NCBI RefSeq assembly: GCF_042477335.2
Contig: NC_091255.1
Location: 49,578,501 to 49,642,500 of the forward strand
DNA from: Ovis canadensis
Lineage: Eukaryota; Chordata; Mammalia; Artiodactyla; Bovidae
Direction: 5' to 3'
Length of the DNA: 64,000 nucleotides
Both the position numbers and the translations under genes were made by a program. Positions 28,491-41,395 of this stretch are shown here, one piece after another. The notes below the pieces were generated by a model. That model was not told where the DNA came from. It searched no databases and worked only from the letters and a program-made list of their open reading frames with translations. The stretch's first letter is position 1, and the number at the start of each line of letters is the position of its first letter.

Positions 28491-30400
28491 GCAGGGATAT
28501 ATTTGGGAAGTCAAAATCCGTGGGATTTTTTTCCCCTCAGCAGATTCACCTTGCTATCTTTTCATGGATTTGAGACAATAAACAAATATCGAGTATAGGT
28601 AACATGATTTTGATTAGAGAGTTCAGAGCCTGCTAGATGATTTTCTATTGTTTCACTGTATTATCTATATGTGCAATTATGCATAAATATAAATAAACTC
28701 TCAGTTTTAGAAAGGATGCCATTTTTTCAGCCGGAAGTCAGAGCATATTAAAATATAGGTTTGTGAGTCTATATGTGGCCTGAAAAATAAATTTGGCTTT
28801 CTTTGCAAAGCAGCATGAAAAGTTCTTTTTAAATTTTTTTTAAGGAAAGCTAAACTGTGAACCTGTTCATTCCATTTTCCAAAACTGCTGCCTAAGCTGA
28901 TAATCACTGTCTATCAGACAGGAACCTTTAAAAATTCCCTTCCATTTTATTTCAGTTATGGTGTTAACAAGTCATAGCTAAAGCTAGTATGTGACTAGAG
29001 TAAAGGAGACAGATCAGCAAAACCATTTGTTATAAGTCAAGTAGTTATTGATTCTCTAACATATTCTGAAGAGTCTGGTAGAGATTAAAAAAAAAAATAG
29101 AAGACATGGTGCCTGCCCACAAGGAGTATGTGGGTCTGATGGAAAGGCTAGAAATTCCTTTGCAAATGGTTCAAACAACATAATTTAGTACATGACAGTG
29201 AAATGAAAGAGATTCAGGGGTACTTTTGAATCATGACTAGCACTTACATGCTATGAGGCCTAGATCAAGTTATTAGACTTTTTGGGCTTTAGTTTTCTCA
29301 ACTACAAATTTGGGGAAAATAGAATCACCTGTTATAGTCTTATTAGTAGTATTAGTATTAAAGACCAAGTGAGAATTAATCAGGCAAATCATTCATCACT
29401 GTGCTTATTAGATAAGTCTAATAAATAGCAGTTTCTCCTCCAGGGACTGTGAGAACTCCCACAAGATGAAATGTGATGAAAAAGGGATGAAATGACCAGA
29501 AGTCTTCATGGACGATTTGGAATAAGTTGTTTTGATGAGGAACACTTAGAAAAGAGGTAAGTGCTTTTGGGGCAAGGAAAACAGTGAGTTCTGTGATGCT
29601 GTTCTGCCCCTACTCTCTGCATGGTCCCAGCAGAACTGGTCATGCCATCCTTTTTACCTCTATTGTATCCTATATCCACCCAAAACACTTCGTTACATTG
29701 TTTTTGTACACATGTTGGTTCCCTTTACTAGGATGTAATCTCCTTTAAAGCAGGAACTATGTCTCACTTTTCCTGGTTTCTTTGTTACCTAGCATAGAAC
29801 CTGAATCACCAGATGGAATCTGGTGCCTGGAACACATGGAATAAACATTTAAGGAAGTTTGGAAAATAATCATAACTGGCATTTATGAAGGCTTCTGTAT
29901 TAAGTGTGGTCAGGAAAACAAGCAAACAGGAACATCTTCACGCAGTAGGTATTTCAACAGAGAGAGTCTGAAGATAGGGAACTGGTTTACATAGGTATGG
30001 GAGGACTGAGAAAGAAAAAAAACACACACAGGTAATGAACACAAGAAGCAGCTATAAGCTAGAGAGCTGGGAATGAAGAGAAGACGCTGAGGATGAGTGG
30101 ACCTAGGAGCTTGGAAGAGTAGTCCTGTGGGGCTGGGCTCAGGCCCCAGGTGTGCCCCGCTCCTGCTCTTAACTCAGAAGCTCAGAGGAGAGGTCCTGTG
30201 GGGCCAGGGCTTGGATCTCTGTGGAAAGGAGATGGTGGGAGGAGGTCACGCCCTTGCTGACTCTGGTTTTTCTGAAGAAGTTAAACAATGTATATATATA
30301 TTTGAAGATTAAAGAAGCTAGGAGAACCTGCTGCTGCTGCCAAATGTGAGACTATTGCTGGGGCAACAAGACCTTTCTTTCCTCCTCTCATCTTGCAGAC
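28491..30400. other. Spacer with old repeats, no gene
   Basis: A MIR copy in plus orientation fits at about 29225-29430 ('cacttacatgctatgaggcctagatcaagttatta'), and an L2 3' end at about 29640-29860 ('ctcctttaaagcaggaactatgtctcac', 'gtgcctggaacacatggaataaacatt'). The remainder, including the GC-richer stretch 30090-30260, shows no supported gene. Confidence 0.5.
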
Positions 30401-30404
30401 TCGG

Positions 30405-30500
30405 TTTGGAGCCCCCCCAAAATAAAGTCTGACACTGTTTCCACTGTTTCCCCATCTATTTCCCATGAAGTGATGGGACCAGATGCCATGATCTCCATTT
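30405..30500 (-). mobile_element. Small BovB fragment, antisense
   Basis: 'tttggagccccccc...aataaagtctgacactgtttcc' through 'tgatgggaccagatgccatgatct' is the antisense of the BovB segment for KIMASGPIT..DGET..DF.FLG. Confidence 0.8.
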
Positions 30501-30644
30501 TCTGAACTGACAGTCAGTATACAGTTTTCTAAGGGCTGGATGTGTTTTAATAAACTTAATTTTCACTACAGTTTTAAGATTTATATACTTTTTTAGAATT
30601 AGCTTTTTATTTTTGAATAATTTTAGATTTGCAGAAAGGTAATC

Positions 30645-30918
30645 GGAGAAGGCAATGGCACCCCACTCCAGTACTCTTGCCTGGAAAATCCCATGGACAG
30701 AGGAGCCTGGTAGGCTGCAGTCCATGGGGTCTTGAAGAGTTGGGCATGACTGAGCGACTTCTCTTTCACTTTTCACTTTCATGCACTGGAGAAGGAAATG
30801 GCAACCCACTCCAGTGTTCTTGCCTGGAGAATCCCAGGGACGGGGGAGCCTGGTGGGCTGCCATCTATGGGGTCGCACAGAGTCGGACACGACTGAAGGG
30901 ACTTAGCAGCAGCAGCAA
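30645..30918 (+). repeat. Bov-A2 SINE
   Basis: Two Bov-A units in sense, from 'ggagaaggcaatggcaccccactccag' to 'gacacgactgaagggacttagcagcagcagca'. Confidence 0.93.
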
Positions 30919-31315
30919 AGATAGTACTGCATTCCTATCTATTTCTCACTCAAGTTCCCTTTAATGATTACATTTTATGATACCATTGTGCATTTGTCAA
31001 AATTAAGGTACATCACTATTAATTAAACTTCAGACATTAGTCACCTGTTGCTAGTTTTTCCACTAATGTCCTTTGTTCCTGAATCTAGTCTGAGACACCA
31101 CATTACATTTAGTCATCGTGTCTCCTTGATTTCCTCTGGTTTGTGATAATTTCTCAGTCTTTTCTGGGTTTTCATGATCTGGGTAGGTTTGTGGTGTACT
31201 GGTCAGATATTTTTTCAGGGTACTTACTGGTTTTAATCTTAGCATCTGAGAAACCAGAGGCATAGGGAAATTAAATGGCATGGCCAAGCACCCAAAACTA
31301 GTAAGTGATAGAGTC

Positions 31316-31518
31316 TGTGCTGTGCTTAGTTGTGTCTGGCTCTTTGTGACCCCACGGACTTTCCGCCAGGCTCCTCTGCCCATGGGGATTCTCCAGGCAA
31401 GAATACTGGAGTGGGTTGCCATGCCCTCCTCCAGGGGATCTTCCCAACCTAGGGATCAAACCCAGGTCTCCTGCGTTGCAGTCGGATTCTTTACCATCTG
31501 AGCCATCAAGGAAGCCCA
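31316..31518 (-). repeat. Bov-tA SINE
   Basis: Antisense, from 'gtgctgtgcttagttgtgtctggctc' to 'atctgagccatcaaggaagccc'. Confidence 0.92.
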
Positions 31519-33035
31519 AGAGGTACCATTTAGAGCAAGACAGTCTGGTTTCAGAGACCTTTCTCTTGACCCCTGAATAGGGGGAATTGCTCCGACTAGA
31601 GTACAGGATTCATGTTGCCCAAGACAAGTACCAAGTAGTGTTTGATGAAGATGGTTGTACCAGATTATTGAGGGTCTTGGAGTCACACTGAAGAATTTAG
31701 ACTTGATTCGTTAAGAAACAAAAATCTTGTCATCAAAGAGTTATGAGTAACTCAATTCGGCCAATATTTATAGAGAAATAGAAATCTATTCTGAGAGAAG
31801 TATAGTTTGTGTGGAGGAAGAGGCATGGGATACTTGACTCAAGGTCAGCGAGGAGACTGGCTGTGATCATAAGTGTGGTGATCAGAGTCTAAGTTAGGCT
31901 ACAGTCCATCCATAAAGACAGAAACAAAGACCTGGAGGCCAGATCTTTGAAAGAAAATGAAATTATTTGATTTTCTATTCTATTATCAAGGGTAAACTAT
32001 CTTTAAGGGGAGTTTGTTTTATCTTAAACTAAGTCACTGAAACTCACCAGAAAATTGAAATCTGAGTTGCCAAACATTCTACATTTTAATGCAAGGTTAA
32101 TGAACCAGTCTGTATTTTTCCTGTGCTGATGTTGCTCATTGGTATTTAAAGTCTGACTTAAAGAAACATGATTTGTTTTCACCTTTGAAACATAAGCAGT
32201 TTTTCCTAGACTCATTGTGTATACTCATTTTATCTTAAGCTATAACAACCGCAGAGAAAGCTGTTGCCATATACAACTAAGTAGACAATCTAGAAGCATG
32301 TGTTGTCAAGTAGAGCATGTATTGCCAAGTAGCATGTACTTTCTCCTGGATAAATAGAGCTGTGTGTGGTCGTGTTTCTCTTGGGCATGTTGCTGTCTGC
32401 AGAGGAGGCAGATGCTTTGGTATAGTAGAAAGAGGAAGGACTCTGAATTCAGATAGCTCTTCTGTCGCTATTTATTTAACTTTTGCAAGTAATTTCTCCA
32501 TCTCAGCTTTCTCACCTATAGAGTCGGAAGAATAACAGTAGCTGCCTGTTAGTTTTTTTTGTTAGGGATAAATGAGATAAGGCACATATTAGAGTGTGCA
32601 GGATATACTCACCAAAGATTAGCCATTATGACTGAAGGAGGTAAAAGTAATACAGTAAGATAGGGTTGATTAGCAGCATGGAGTATCTGTTACTTAAAAT
32701 GTTTCTAGATAACCTAGAATCACAGAATGTTCAAGCTGAAAGTGATTTTAGCACTTGGTCAACCAACCCATTTTACTGATGGAGGACCTGAGACCCAAAG
32801 AGTTTAAGTGACTTGATCAGGGTTACAGAAGCAGCCTGAGGCAGAGCCAGAACTGGAACACATATCACCTGATTTACATTTGGGGCTTTTTAGCTAGCCA
32901 AGGGCCCTTGAATGACTAAAGGCCCATAGTGGTAATAAAAGGACTCTGAGAGTTATTTTTGACATTAAAAATAAAACCTAAATATTTATCCCTTATAAGC
33001 ATGTATGAAAACATCAAACTCCTTTGTTTTTGGCT
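31519..33035. other. Spacer with MIR copies, no gene
   Basis: MIR in plus orientation at about 32410-32640 ('gactctgaattcagatagctc', 'ttctcacctatagagtcggaag', 'gggataaatgagataaggcac'). A MIR-like antisense stretch at about 32715-32880 ('gagacccaaagagtttaagtgacttgatcagggttacagaagc'). Elsewhere nothing nameable. Confidence 0.5.
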
Positions 33036-35740
33036 GAAAAAGAGGTGGGTTGGCATAGTGCCAATGGTTATCCTGTAGTAAAGCCTAAAATTCAGAACAT
33101 ATTACAAAGCAACAGTAATCAAAACAGTATGGTACTGGTAGAAAAACAGGCACATAGGTCAATGGAATGGACTAGAGAGCCCAGAAACAAATCCACACAT
33201 TTATGGTCAATTAATCTATAACAAAGGAGGCAAGAATCCACAGTGGAGAAAAGACAGTCTCTTCAATAAATGGTGCAAAGAAAGCTGGACAGGTGACATT
33301 ATTAGCAGAACATTCTCCAACACTGTATTTAAAAAAAATAAACTCAAAGTGGATTAGAGACCTAAATGAAAGACCAGAAAACATAAAACTTCTGGCAAAG
33401 ATCTGCAGAAAAGGGAACCCTTGTTCAATATTGTTGGGAATGTAAATTGATGCAGCCACTCAGGAAAACAATATGAAGGTTCCCCCCAAAAAACCAAAAC
33501 TAGAACTACCATATAACCCACCAATTCTACTCCTGGATATATAGCCAAAGAAAACGAAAACATTAATTTGAAAAACAATGCACCACAATGTTCATAGGGG
33601 CATTATTTACAATAGCCAAGATATGGAAGAAACTTAGTGTCCATCAACAGATGAATGGGTAAAGAAGATATGGTATATACGGAAACAATGAAATACTACT
33701 CAAGCATAAAAAAGAATGAAAAATTTGCCATTTGCAACAACACAGATGGACTTGGAGTGTAATATACTTAATGAAATAACTCAGAGAATGGCAAATACTG
33801 TTTGATATTACTTACATGTGGAATCTAAAAAATAAACTGGTGGATATAACAAAAAAAGAAACAGATACACAGATAAGGAGAACAAGCTAGTGGTCACCAA
33901 TGAGAGGGAAGTGGAAAGGAAAAAGATAGGGCAGGGGACTGAGGTACAAACTACTCTGTATAAAATAAATGAGCTTATTGTTGTTCAGTTGCTAAGCTGA
34001 GTTTGACTCTTTGGGACCCCATGGACTACAGCACACCAGGCTTCCCTGTCCTTCACTGTCTCCCAGAGTTTGCTCAGATTCATGTCCATTAGGTCAGTGA
34101 TGATATCTAACCATCTCATCCTCTGCCACCTCTTTCTCCTTTAGCTCTCCGTCTTTCCCAGCATAAGGATCTTTTCCAATGAGTCTGCTCTTCATAACAG
34201 GTGGCCAAAGTTTTGGAGATTCATTGCCTGTCTTTCCAATGAATATGCAGTGTTGATTTTCTTTAGGATTGACTGGTTTGATCTCCTTGCAGTCCAAGGG
34301 ACTCTCAAGAGTCTTCTCCAGCACCATCATTTGAAAGCATCAATTCTTCAGCACTCAGCCTTCTTTATGTTCAACTCTCAAATCTGTACATGACTATTGG
34401 AAAAACCATAGCTTTGACTATGCAAATAAATCTTTGTCAGCAAAGTGATGTCTGTGCTTTTTAATATGCTGTCTGGTTTTATCATAGCTTTCTTTCCAAA
34501 AAGCGAATGTCTTTGAATTTCATGGCTATAGTTACTGTCAGAAGTGGTTTTGGAGCCCAAGAAAATAACACCTGTCATTGCTGACACTTTTTCTCCTTCT
34601 GTTTGACCTAAAGTGATGGGACTGGATGCCATGATCTTAGTTTCTCGAGTGTTGAGTTTTAAGCCAGTTTTTTTCACTCCTCTCTTTTACCCTCAACAAG
34701 AGGCTCTTTAGTTCCTCTTCATTTTCGGTCATTAGAGTGGTATCATTTGCATATCTGAGGTTGTTGATATTTCTCCAGGCAATTGATTCCAGCTTGTAAT
34801 TCATCCAATCTGGCATTTCCCATGATGTACTATGCATAGAAGTTAAATAAACAGGGCAACAATATACAGCCTTGTCGTACTCCTTTCCCAATTTTAAACC
34901 AGTCAGTTGTCCATGTAAGTCTCTAACGTTGCTTCTTGGCCCATGTATAGGTTTCTCAGGAGATAGGTAAGGTGATCTGGTATTCCCATCTCTTTAAGAA
35001 TGTTCCACAGTTTGTTGTGATCCACATAGTCAAAGGCTTTTGTGTAGTCAATGAAGCAAAAGTGGGTGATTTTCTGGAATTCTCTTGCTTTCTCTGTGAT
35101 CCAAAAAAATGTTGGCAATTTGATCTCTGGTTCTTTTGCCTTTTCTAAGCCAAACTTGTACATCTGGAAGTTCTTGGTTCAAACACTATTGAAGCTTAGC
35201 TTGAAGAATTTTGAGCATAACCTTACTGGCATGTGAAATGAGCCTAATCTTATGATAGTTTGAACATTCATTGGCATTGCCGTTTTTTGGGATTGGAATG
35301 AAAACGGATTTTTTTCCAGTCTTGTGGCCACTGCTGAGTTTTCCAAATATGCTGACATATTGAGTGCAACACTTAAACAGCATCATCTTTTAGGATTTGA
35401 AATCGCTCAGCTGCAATTTCATTACCTCTACTAGCTTTGTTTGTAGTAATGCTTCTTAAGGCCCACTTGACTTCACACTCCAGGATGTCTGGCTCTAGCT
35501 GAGTGACCACACCTTTGTGGTTATCTGGGTCATTAAGACCTTTTTTTGTGTAGTTCTGTGTACCAAGTACTATGTATAAAATAAATAAGCTACAAGACTA
35601 TATTGTACAGCACAGGAAATATAGCCAATATTTTATCATAACTAAAAGTGAAGTATAACTTTTAAAAATTGAGTCACTATGTTGCATACTTGAAACTCAT
35701 ATAATATTGCAGAGCAAGCATATCTCAGTTTAAAAAAGGG
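33036..35740 (+). mobile_element. L1 LINE 3' part, split by a BovB
   Basis: Plus-strand L1 ORF2 end (33060-33840, beginning near the AVTKTAWYW region) and 3' UTR, interrupted at 33975 and resuming at 35573 ('aataagctacaagactatattgtacagcacagg'). Many stops, plus internal loss of ORF2 sequence near 33410. Confidence 0.85.
33976..35572 (-). mobile_element. BovB (RTE) LINE inserted in L1, with target-site duplication
   Basis: Antisense BovB of about 1.6 kb, 3' end at the left. It covers the reverse transcriptase from the ALRSI/KASG region (about 35430) through FIDYTKAFDYVDHNKLW (about 35010-35060) and ADDTTL (about 34740). It is broken in frame. A near-perfect 19-bp direct repeat (TGTATAAAATAAATGAGCT at 33957-33975, one mismatch at 35573-35591) marks the insertion. 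Confidence 0.9.
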
Positions 35741-35960
35741 TGGGAATCCAAAAAATAACCTGTTGAATTTTTTACTTTTCAGCCCATCACAAAGAAGCAG
35801 TATCTAATTTTTCAATGATTCCACCATGAGAGCTCTCATTCTGCTGGGGTAAATCTTGGGCAGTATGATGAGTTCAAGTTTAGGTAGGCATTTCACTTTC
35901 CCTAAGAAGAAACACATGAACAAATAATCACAAAACCATATTTGCTAGGTAAGAATGAAG
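35741..35960. other. Spacer downstream of KRTAP3-1
   Basis: No gene or repeat I can name. Confidence 0.4.
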
Positions 35961-35966
35961 TTTATT
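35961..35966 (-). promoter_or_regulatory. Poly(A) signal of the KRTAP3-1-like gene
   Basis: AATAAA on the minus strand, about 240 bp past the stop codon. Confidence 0.65.
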
Positions 35967-36205
35967 GTTGAATAGTCAAAATGGTTCATTTCCAAAGAAT
36001 AGTGATAGAATCTAAAAGACAGGAAGAAGGTCTCCAATTCTATGCAAAAGAAGAAAGAATCAAGAAGTTGGGCAAATGCATGAAAACACTGCCCAGGCTA
36101 TTGGGATTGATTTAATTTGATGTAGGTAATAGTGAGTGTTGAAGGCCAGATGATGCATTAAGACTTGAGCAGCTCATCACTGAACCCGTGCAAAGATGTG
36201 GCTGT

Positions 36206-36502
36206 TTAACAGCGGGGCTCGCAGACATTTTCACAGCCAGGCTGAATGAAGGTCGTCAGGTTGATCCCGCTCAGTCCAGGAGTGGGGTGGGAAGAGTTGA
36301 GCAGAAAGCAAGTTGGCACATAGGTGTCAGGCACATAGCAGGGCACGGGGGAGTTGTCACAGCAAGTGGGCTGGAGGAGGCTGATGTCATGTGGGCAGGT
36401 GCTGGGCAGGCAGACTCCACACCGACAGAATTTGTCAGAGGAGCAGATGGTGGTGGCAGGACCAGTGCGGACGCTGCAGCAGCGGGGAGCGCAGCAAGCC
36501 AT
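36206..36502 (-). CDS. KRTAP3-1: Keratin-associated protein 3-1 (high-sulfur)
   Basis: A single-exon 98-residue KRTAP3 protein with 16 Cys. [20 protein letters not shown] is followed by the shared core [20 protein letters not shown], then [25 protein letters not shown] and the end NVCEPRC. The [14 protein letters not shown] and CEPRC elements group it with human KRTAP3-1 and not with 3-2/3-3. Its position, last of the KRTAP3 genes before KRTAP1, agrees. It should be a cortical matrix protein cross-linked to hair keratins. The ATG has the strong context GACACCATGG. Confidence 0.95.
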   Translation of the reverse strand: MACCAPRCCSVRTGPATTICSSDKFCRCGVCLPSTCPHDISLLQPTCCDNSPVPCYVPDTYVPTCFLLNSSHPTPGLSGINLTTFIQPGCENVCEPRC

Positions 36503-36578
36503 GGTGTCAGGAGCTGGGTTTTGCTGGGTTGATGAGAGAAGTCTTGGTGTCTCGATGCTTCTGTCTTCTCCCCTGGTT

Positions 36579-36586
36579 CTTATATA
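36579..36586 (-). promoter_or_regulatory. TATA box of KRTAP3-1
   Basis: TATATAAG on the minus strand, about 80 bp upstream of the ATG. Same octamer as in the first two KRTAP3 genes. Confidence 0.75.
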
Positions 36587-36589
36587 CCC

Positions 36590-37440
36590 ACCTCCCAGGG
36601 CGTCAGCCTATTACCGAGATTTTTCCCCCATGTTTCAGTTTATAGTTATCTCCATAAAAGCAGCTAATTACTTAAGTGTTTATTACTTAAGACATACTCC
36701 TCACCTCATAAAAAGGGTTTAGATTGTTTTGTTGTCAAATTAGGGCTCTTTCCATTGGCTGTTTGTCACTGCGTGGACATTTCATTTCAGTCTTCAAAGG
36801 AACTGAGTTATTATCTTCTAATCATTGTACATCACTAACAATGACCTGGCATGCTAGGTATCTGCAGATGGTTTTCACATTTTCTTGCCTGCTTTTCAGA
36901 TGGAGAGAGAGCTAAGCTTTTCAATTGCTGTTCTACCAGAAACCAAACATTCTTTATGATGAATCAGCCCTCTGGCTGAAAAAGTTATACTATTTTAAGA
37001 TTTCACATGGCTCCAAGAGACTGTGTGAACAGATGGAATCAACAGGGAAAGAGATTCTGGTTCTGTGTTAATGACCACTTTTTTAAAAAAAAATAGAGCT
37101 GTAACAAATGATTTGCTCTCCATTCTTTTCATTTGTGTTTTGAATGAAAACTTGTCAGGGGCATGTAGGTGAGTTCAGATCTGCATGAGTGACAGTGATG
37201 GAGACTCTTTAAAATTCTATCTGAACATGGTATGAATTAATATTATTTATGCCCCCCAAACTAAACATATTGGGCCATTTAGAGGCTGAATGGTGCAGTA
37301 GTTCCTAAAATGAGTTTCATGAACTCTTGTTTCAAAGAACATTAAAGGGTCCTCTGGTAAATAAGTTTGGGAAATACTGAATTCTTTGCTGTATTGACCT
37401 TTCAGAGCCTTTAATATGCTAAAGTGCTTTGTGACTTTTC
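36590..37440. other. Spacer upstream of KRTAP3-1
   Basis: No gene or clear repeat. Confidence 0.4.
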
Positions 37441-37578
37441 TTTCTTTCTTTTATTTAAATTTATTTGGCTGTGCCAGATTTTAGTTGTGGCATCTAGTTT
37501 CCTGGCTAGAGATCGAGCCAAGGCCCCCTGCACTGGAGGGCAGAGTCTTTACCGCTGGACCACCAGGGAAGTCCCATG
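37441..37578 (-). repeat. CHR-type tRNA-derived SINE
   Basis: Antisense copy: 'tttggctgtgccagattttagttgtggcatc', 'gagatcgagccaaggccccctgcactgg', 'accgctggaccaccagggaagtccc'. Confidence 0.8.
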
Positions 37579-40400
37579 ACTTTTCAATAAAGAGATACAG
37601 CATGTATTTTTCTCCACACTTATTTGACCATGGAATCATTTTTATTTGTTAGTTTTCATAGATTAGTGTTCTATGGAGTACACATGGGGAGATCCCCCAG
37701 TTACATTTAAATCACTAGAATCTTAAAAATAAAATTATTTAAATGAGTAAAGGCATGAAACTTAGAATGCTATTTTAGCATTCTTTTAAAGGAGGAAAAA
37801 TATTAAGGTGGTAAATCTTTAGATTAGAAATATTTTCCTTTGAAATCTTTTAAAAAATACATTCTCTTGACTCATCCTCAAACAAAATGACTCAGCCTCT
37901 AAAATGAAGTAGAAAATTGTACAACATAGAGGAGTCAGAAGCTTAAAGAGATGCAGATTAATACAATGAAGGATCCAAAAGATACTCAATGTGAAAACTG
38001 CTTTTATTTTAGCCATCTTCTTACTAGAATGATTTTGTGATTTTGGATCACTCTGCTAGAATTGTTTGCTGTCCACATCACTTCAGTAGGTATCAAACAC
38101 TCATTGCTTGAGCACCTGCTGTAAATCAGGGATTATGCAAAAAAGATGCAAATATTTTCCTGCCTTTGAGGAGGCCATAGGAGAGGTCACAGAGAAATAA
38201 ACTGACAAGTGCCAGATAACACAAGTTGTGCATCCAGGGTTTCTGGATAAGATGTGGGAGTTTAGAGGTTGGAGCCCCTGCCTTTCCCTGGAAGATGTAG
38301 GGAGCACTTGGTGAAAATGGAACGTTTATGTGGGTCTTGAAGAACGAACAGGAACTTTACAAGTAAAAGGGAATAGGAAGGGAATTTCAGCAAGCAAAGT
38401 AGAGAAACAAAACGCCGTGGTGTTTTCTTGGGATGGCAAAAAGTGTCAGTTGGTTAAAGCACAGATTTTGAATCTCCTGTGGGGAGGCACTGGAGGAGAA
38501 TAATGGGATATGAAGTTGCGAAGGTGGCTTATCACCACAGTAGGAAGAATTGGCACTGTGCTTAAGTGTCCTAAACTTAGGATTCTTAATTCCATCTTGT
38601 TGACAATGGACATTAAAAGGTTTTGAACATGTATATGCCATGATTGGATATGCGTTTTAGAAAGATGAGTAGTTTCTGGTGTAGGCTTAATGTCATCGTC
38701 ATCATCATTGCTAAGTGTCAAGCTTTGTGCTGTACACATACTCTATGATTCTCACCAACGCTTATGACATACGCAGTGTTACTCTCCCTGCCATTTGCAG
38801 ATGAGGAATCCAGGGCATGGAGAGGCTAGGTAACTAGTAAGTGAGTAAGTGAAGGAGCTGGCCTTTGAAGCCAAGCAGTCTGGCTCTAATTGCCCTGCTC
38901 TTAATCACTATGCCGTGTTTCCTCTCACTGTGGGCGTGTTGTTCTAACGAGAGTGAAGAATGCCCTTAAGGTTAGTTGCGTGTAAGAACGATGGGAGGAT
39001 GGGGCCAGGTTATTTAAGTTCTTGAGACCGTAAGGTTTTAGAACCTATTTTCTTAACCAACATACTATGCTGTATAAAGGAGACAATTTGAAGGCAGGAA
39101 CAATGGTTGGGAGCTACTTGATTACCCTGAAGGAGTGATGAGGAGGGCATGATTTCTGGCTTACAGAGTATCATAATTGGTGGGAACAGAGAAAAGGGGA
39201 TATATATGGGATTCCTCCACACATCAGCTTTCTAAGGTCCACTGTTTGGGGAGGGGGGCATACCGGTTTCCACAATAAAGCAAATATTCTTCTTTTTAAA
39301 ATTAACTAGAATATTCTAATCTTACTCTCCACTAATAGTTAGCATTTATTGAATATATACCATGTGCCAGGCATAGTGCTAAGTATTTTATGCACGTCTT
39401 CTTCCTTATTTCTTAACACCCTGATGAGATCAAGACAATTACTACACCCAGTTTTCAGATGTTAAAACTGAGAGTGGGGGTATTAAATAATAATTTAAAG
39501 TGTAGAACTAGCAAATGATGGCTCATCTAACAGCAGTACTTCACACTTATTAATAAAATCAGTATTCTGTGGAATTAACTTTTATAAAATTATAAATTAG
39601 TCATTCTTCTTTTTTTTCATTTAATAATTCATTCAGCAAAACATCTAGCACCATGTTAGGTGCTAAGCACATAGATATAAGCAGGTCAGCTAAGGTTCTT
39701 CTTGTTATGGTTCATTGGTTGACATGGTTCATGTCTTGACATGGTTCATGTCCTGTAAGGTTCATTCTAGTGGAGGATACAGATAACACAAATGTAAACA
39801 GAAGAATAAATAACAACTGCAGACAGTGACAAGTGCCTGAAGGAAGTAAAACAGAGTAATGTGACAGAGAGTAATTGGGAGATAGTTCAGGGAGTGTACC
39901 TGTTGGGATTAGGTGGTCAGGGATGGTCTTTGCCAGGAGGATAGAGAAAGGGAAAGGTTGAAATCTGCAATAATGAGGTAGGTAGGTACAGGCCGGGAAG
40001 GATTTTGTCAGTTGTTCTGCCGAGTTTAGATCTTATTCTAAGGGCATTGAGAATCTACTGGATAATTTTCAGCAGGGAGAGATCAGATGAGTTATGTTCT
40101 ATAGAAAACAAACTGCAGCAGGGCCAAAGTGGGAACGGGCGGAATAAGTATGTGGTCCAGGTGAAAGGATGAACAGTGATGTTAGTGCTTAGTGAACTAA
40201 TAAGAGGCGGTAGAGTCTGGGAGGCAATTTTGAAAGTAGAGATGGTAGGTTAAATTGATCAAGGATCATGTTTAGGTGTCAGGTTTTTCTCCTAGGTGAG
40301 AGGGCACCTGAACTAAAAAGCAGCTGTCTGGAGTGATAGGGGAGAGGGTCTGTGATGAACTCAGAGTGGGAACTGCAGAGAGGGAGCAGGGCTGAAGATT
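37579..40400. other. Spacer with old MIR-type repeats, no gene
   Basis: Antisense MIR copies fit at about 38745-38930 ('ttgcagatgaggaatccagggcatggagaggctagg') and about 39330-39520 ('ccatgtgccaggcatagtgctaagtattttatgc'). Stretches at 38100-38400 and 39640-40100 look like another old mammalian repeat type that I cannot class. No coding sequence is supported. Confidence 0.45.
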
Positions 40401-41189
40401 TGGAAGCTCCAATACATAGATGAAATATGTGCTTGCTACCAACTTGCTGGACTGTGATAAAAGATCAGTAGTATGTGTGTTAGTCACTGCTTGTTGTGAG
40501 TCTGTGGGAACCTTACTAGCATCCACCTCCCAACAACTCGGTGCATTTCTGGGTTGCTGTCGGGAAACCCCTCCCAAGACAGTACCTCCTGTAGGCAGGG
40601 ATGTCAGTGGTGGGAGGGTTCACACTTCATGGCAACCCGATTTTCTTTAAGCCCAATGAAGTGCTTCATCCCTTCACAAAAGCAGGATACAGATATCTTT
40701 CCACTTTGTCATCCTAATAAAAATGCTTGCAAGTAAAAACACTTGGTCTTTACTTCCTGAATTGCAAGATCTTTAAAATTTCTGGAAACTCCTTTATGAC
40801 ATGGTTGGAAGAAAGAATGATTGGTATCAGGACTGCCATTGATGTCCATCTTTTGAAACATTGCAGAAAGTGCACTGTAGGAAAAAAGCAGATTAGCCAA
40901 AATGGCATGGTCATGCTCTCATGCCCCATGGCCTCTCCCTCCTGCCCCACATTTGGTAAATAATGATTGTGTAGGAGCTGAGCTCACCTGCAGCGCTGTG
41001 CATGCGTGTCTGAGGTTTATGTAACAGCTGAGATCACTGATAGGACTGCACATGTACATCAGGTTCTCATTTTGACTTGGCTTACTCTGTGTGGGACCCC
41101 TGGAGCCCTAGCTGCTGCTACACTGGGGCTACACTGGAGTGACACCAAGATTATGTTAGATGAGGCTGTGTTAGAGCTCCGCTATGGCT

Positions 41190-41395
41190 GTGCTTGGTTG
41201 CTCAGTCGTGTCTGACTCTTGCGACCCCATAGACTGTAGCCTGCCAGGTTCCTCTGTCCATGGGATTCTCTAGGCAAGAATGCTGGAGTGGGTTGCCATT
41301 TCCTTCTTCAGGAGATCTTCCCAACCCAGGAATCAAACCCGGTCTCCTGTATCGCAGGCAGATTCTTTACTGATTGAGCTGCAAGGGAAGCCCCT
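41190..41395 (-). repeat. Bov-tA SINE
   Basis: Antisense, 'ggctgtgcttggttgctcagtcgtgtctgac' to 'gagctgcaagggaagcccc'. Confidence 0.92.

Noticed and set aside
30097-30312. 71-codon ORF in a GC-richer stretch
   Set aside because: No homology, no promoter or poly(A) context, and length within chance expectation.
34094-35163. Reverse-transcriptase-like ORFs as host genes
   Set aside because: They are pieces of a BovB LINE with a BovB tail and target-site duplication.
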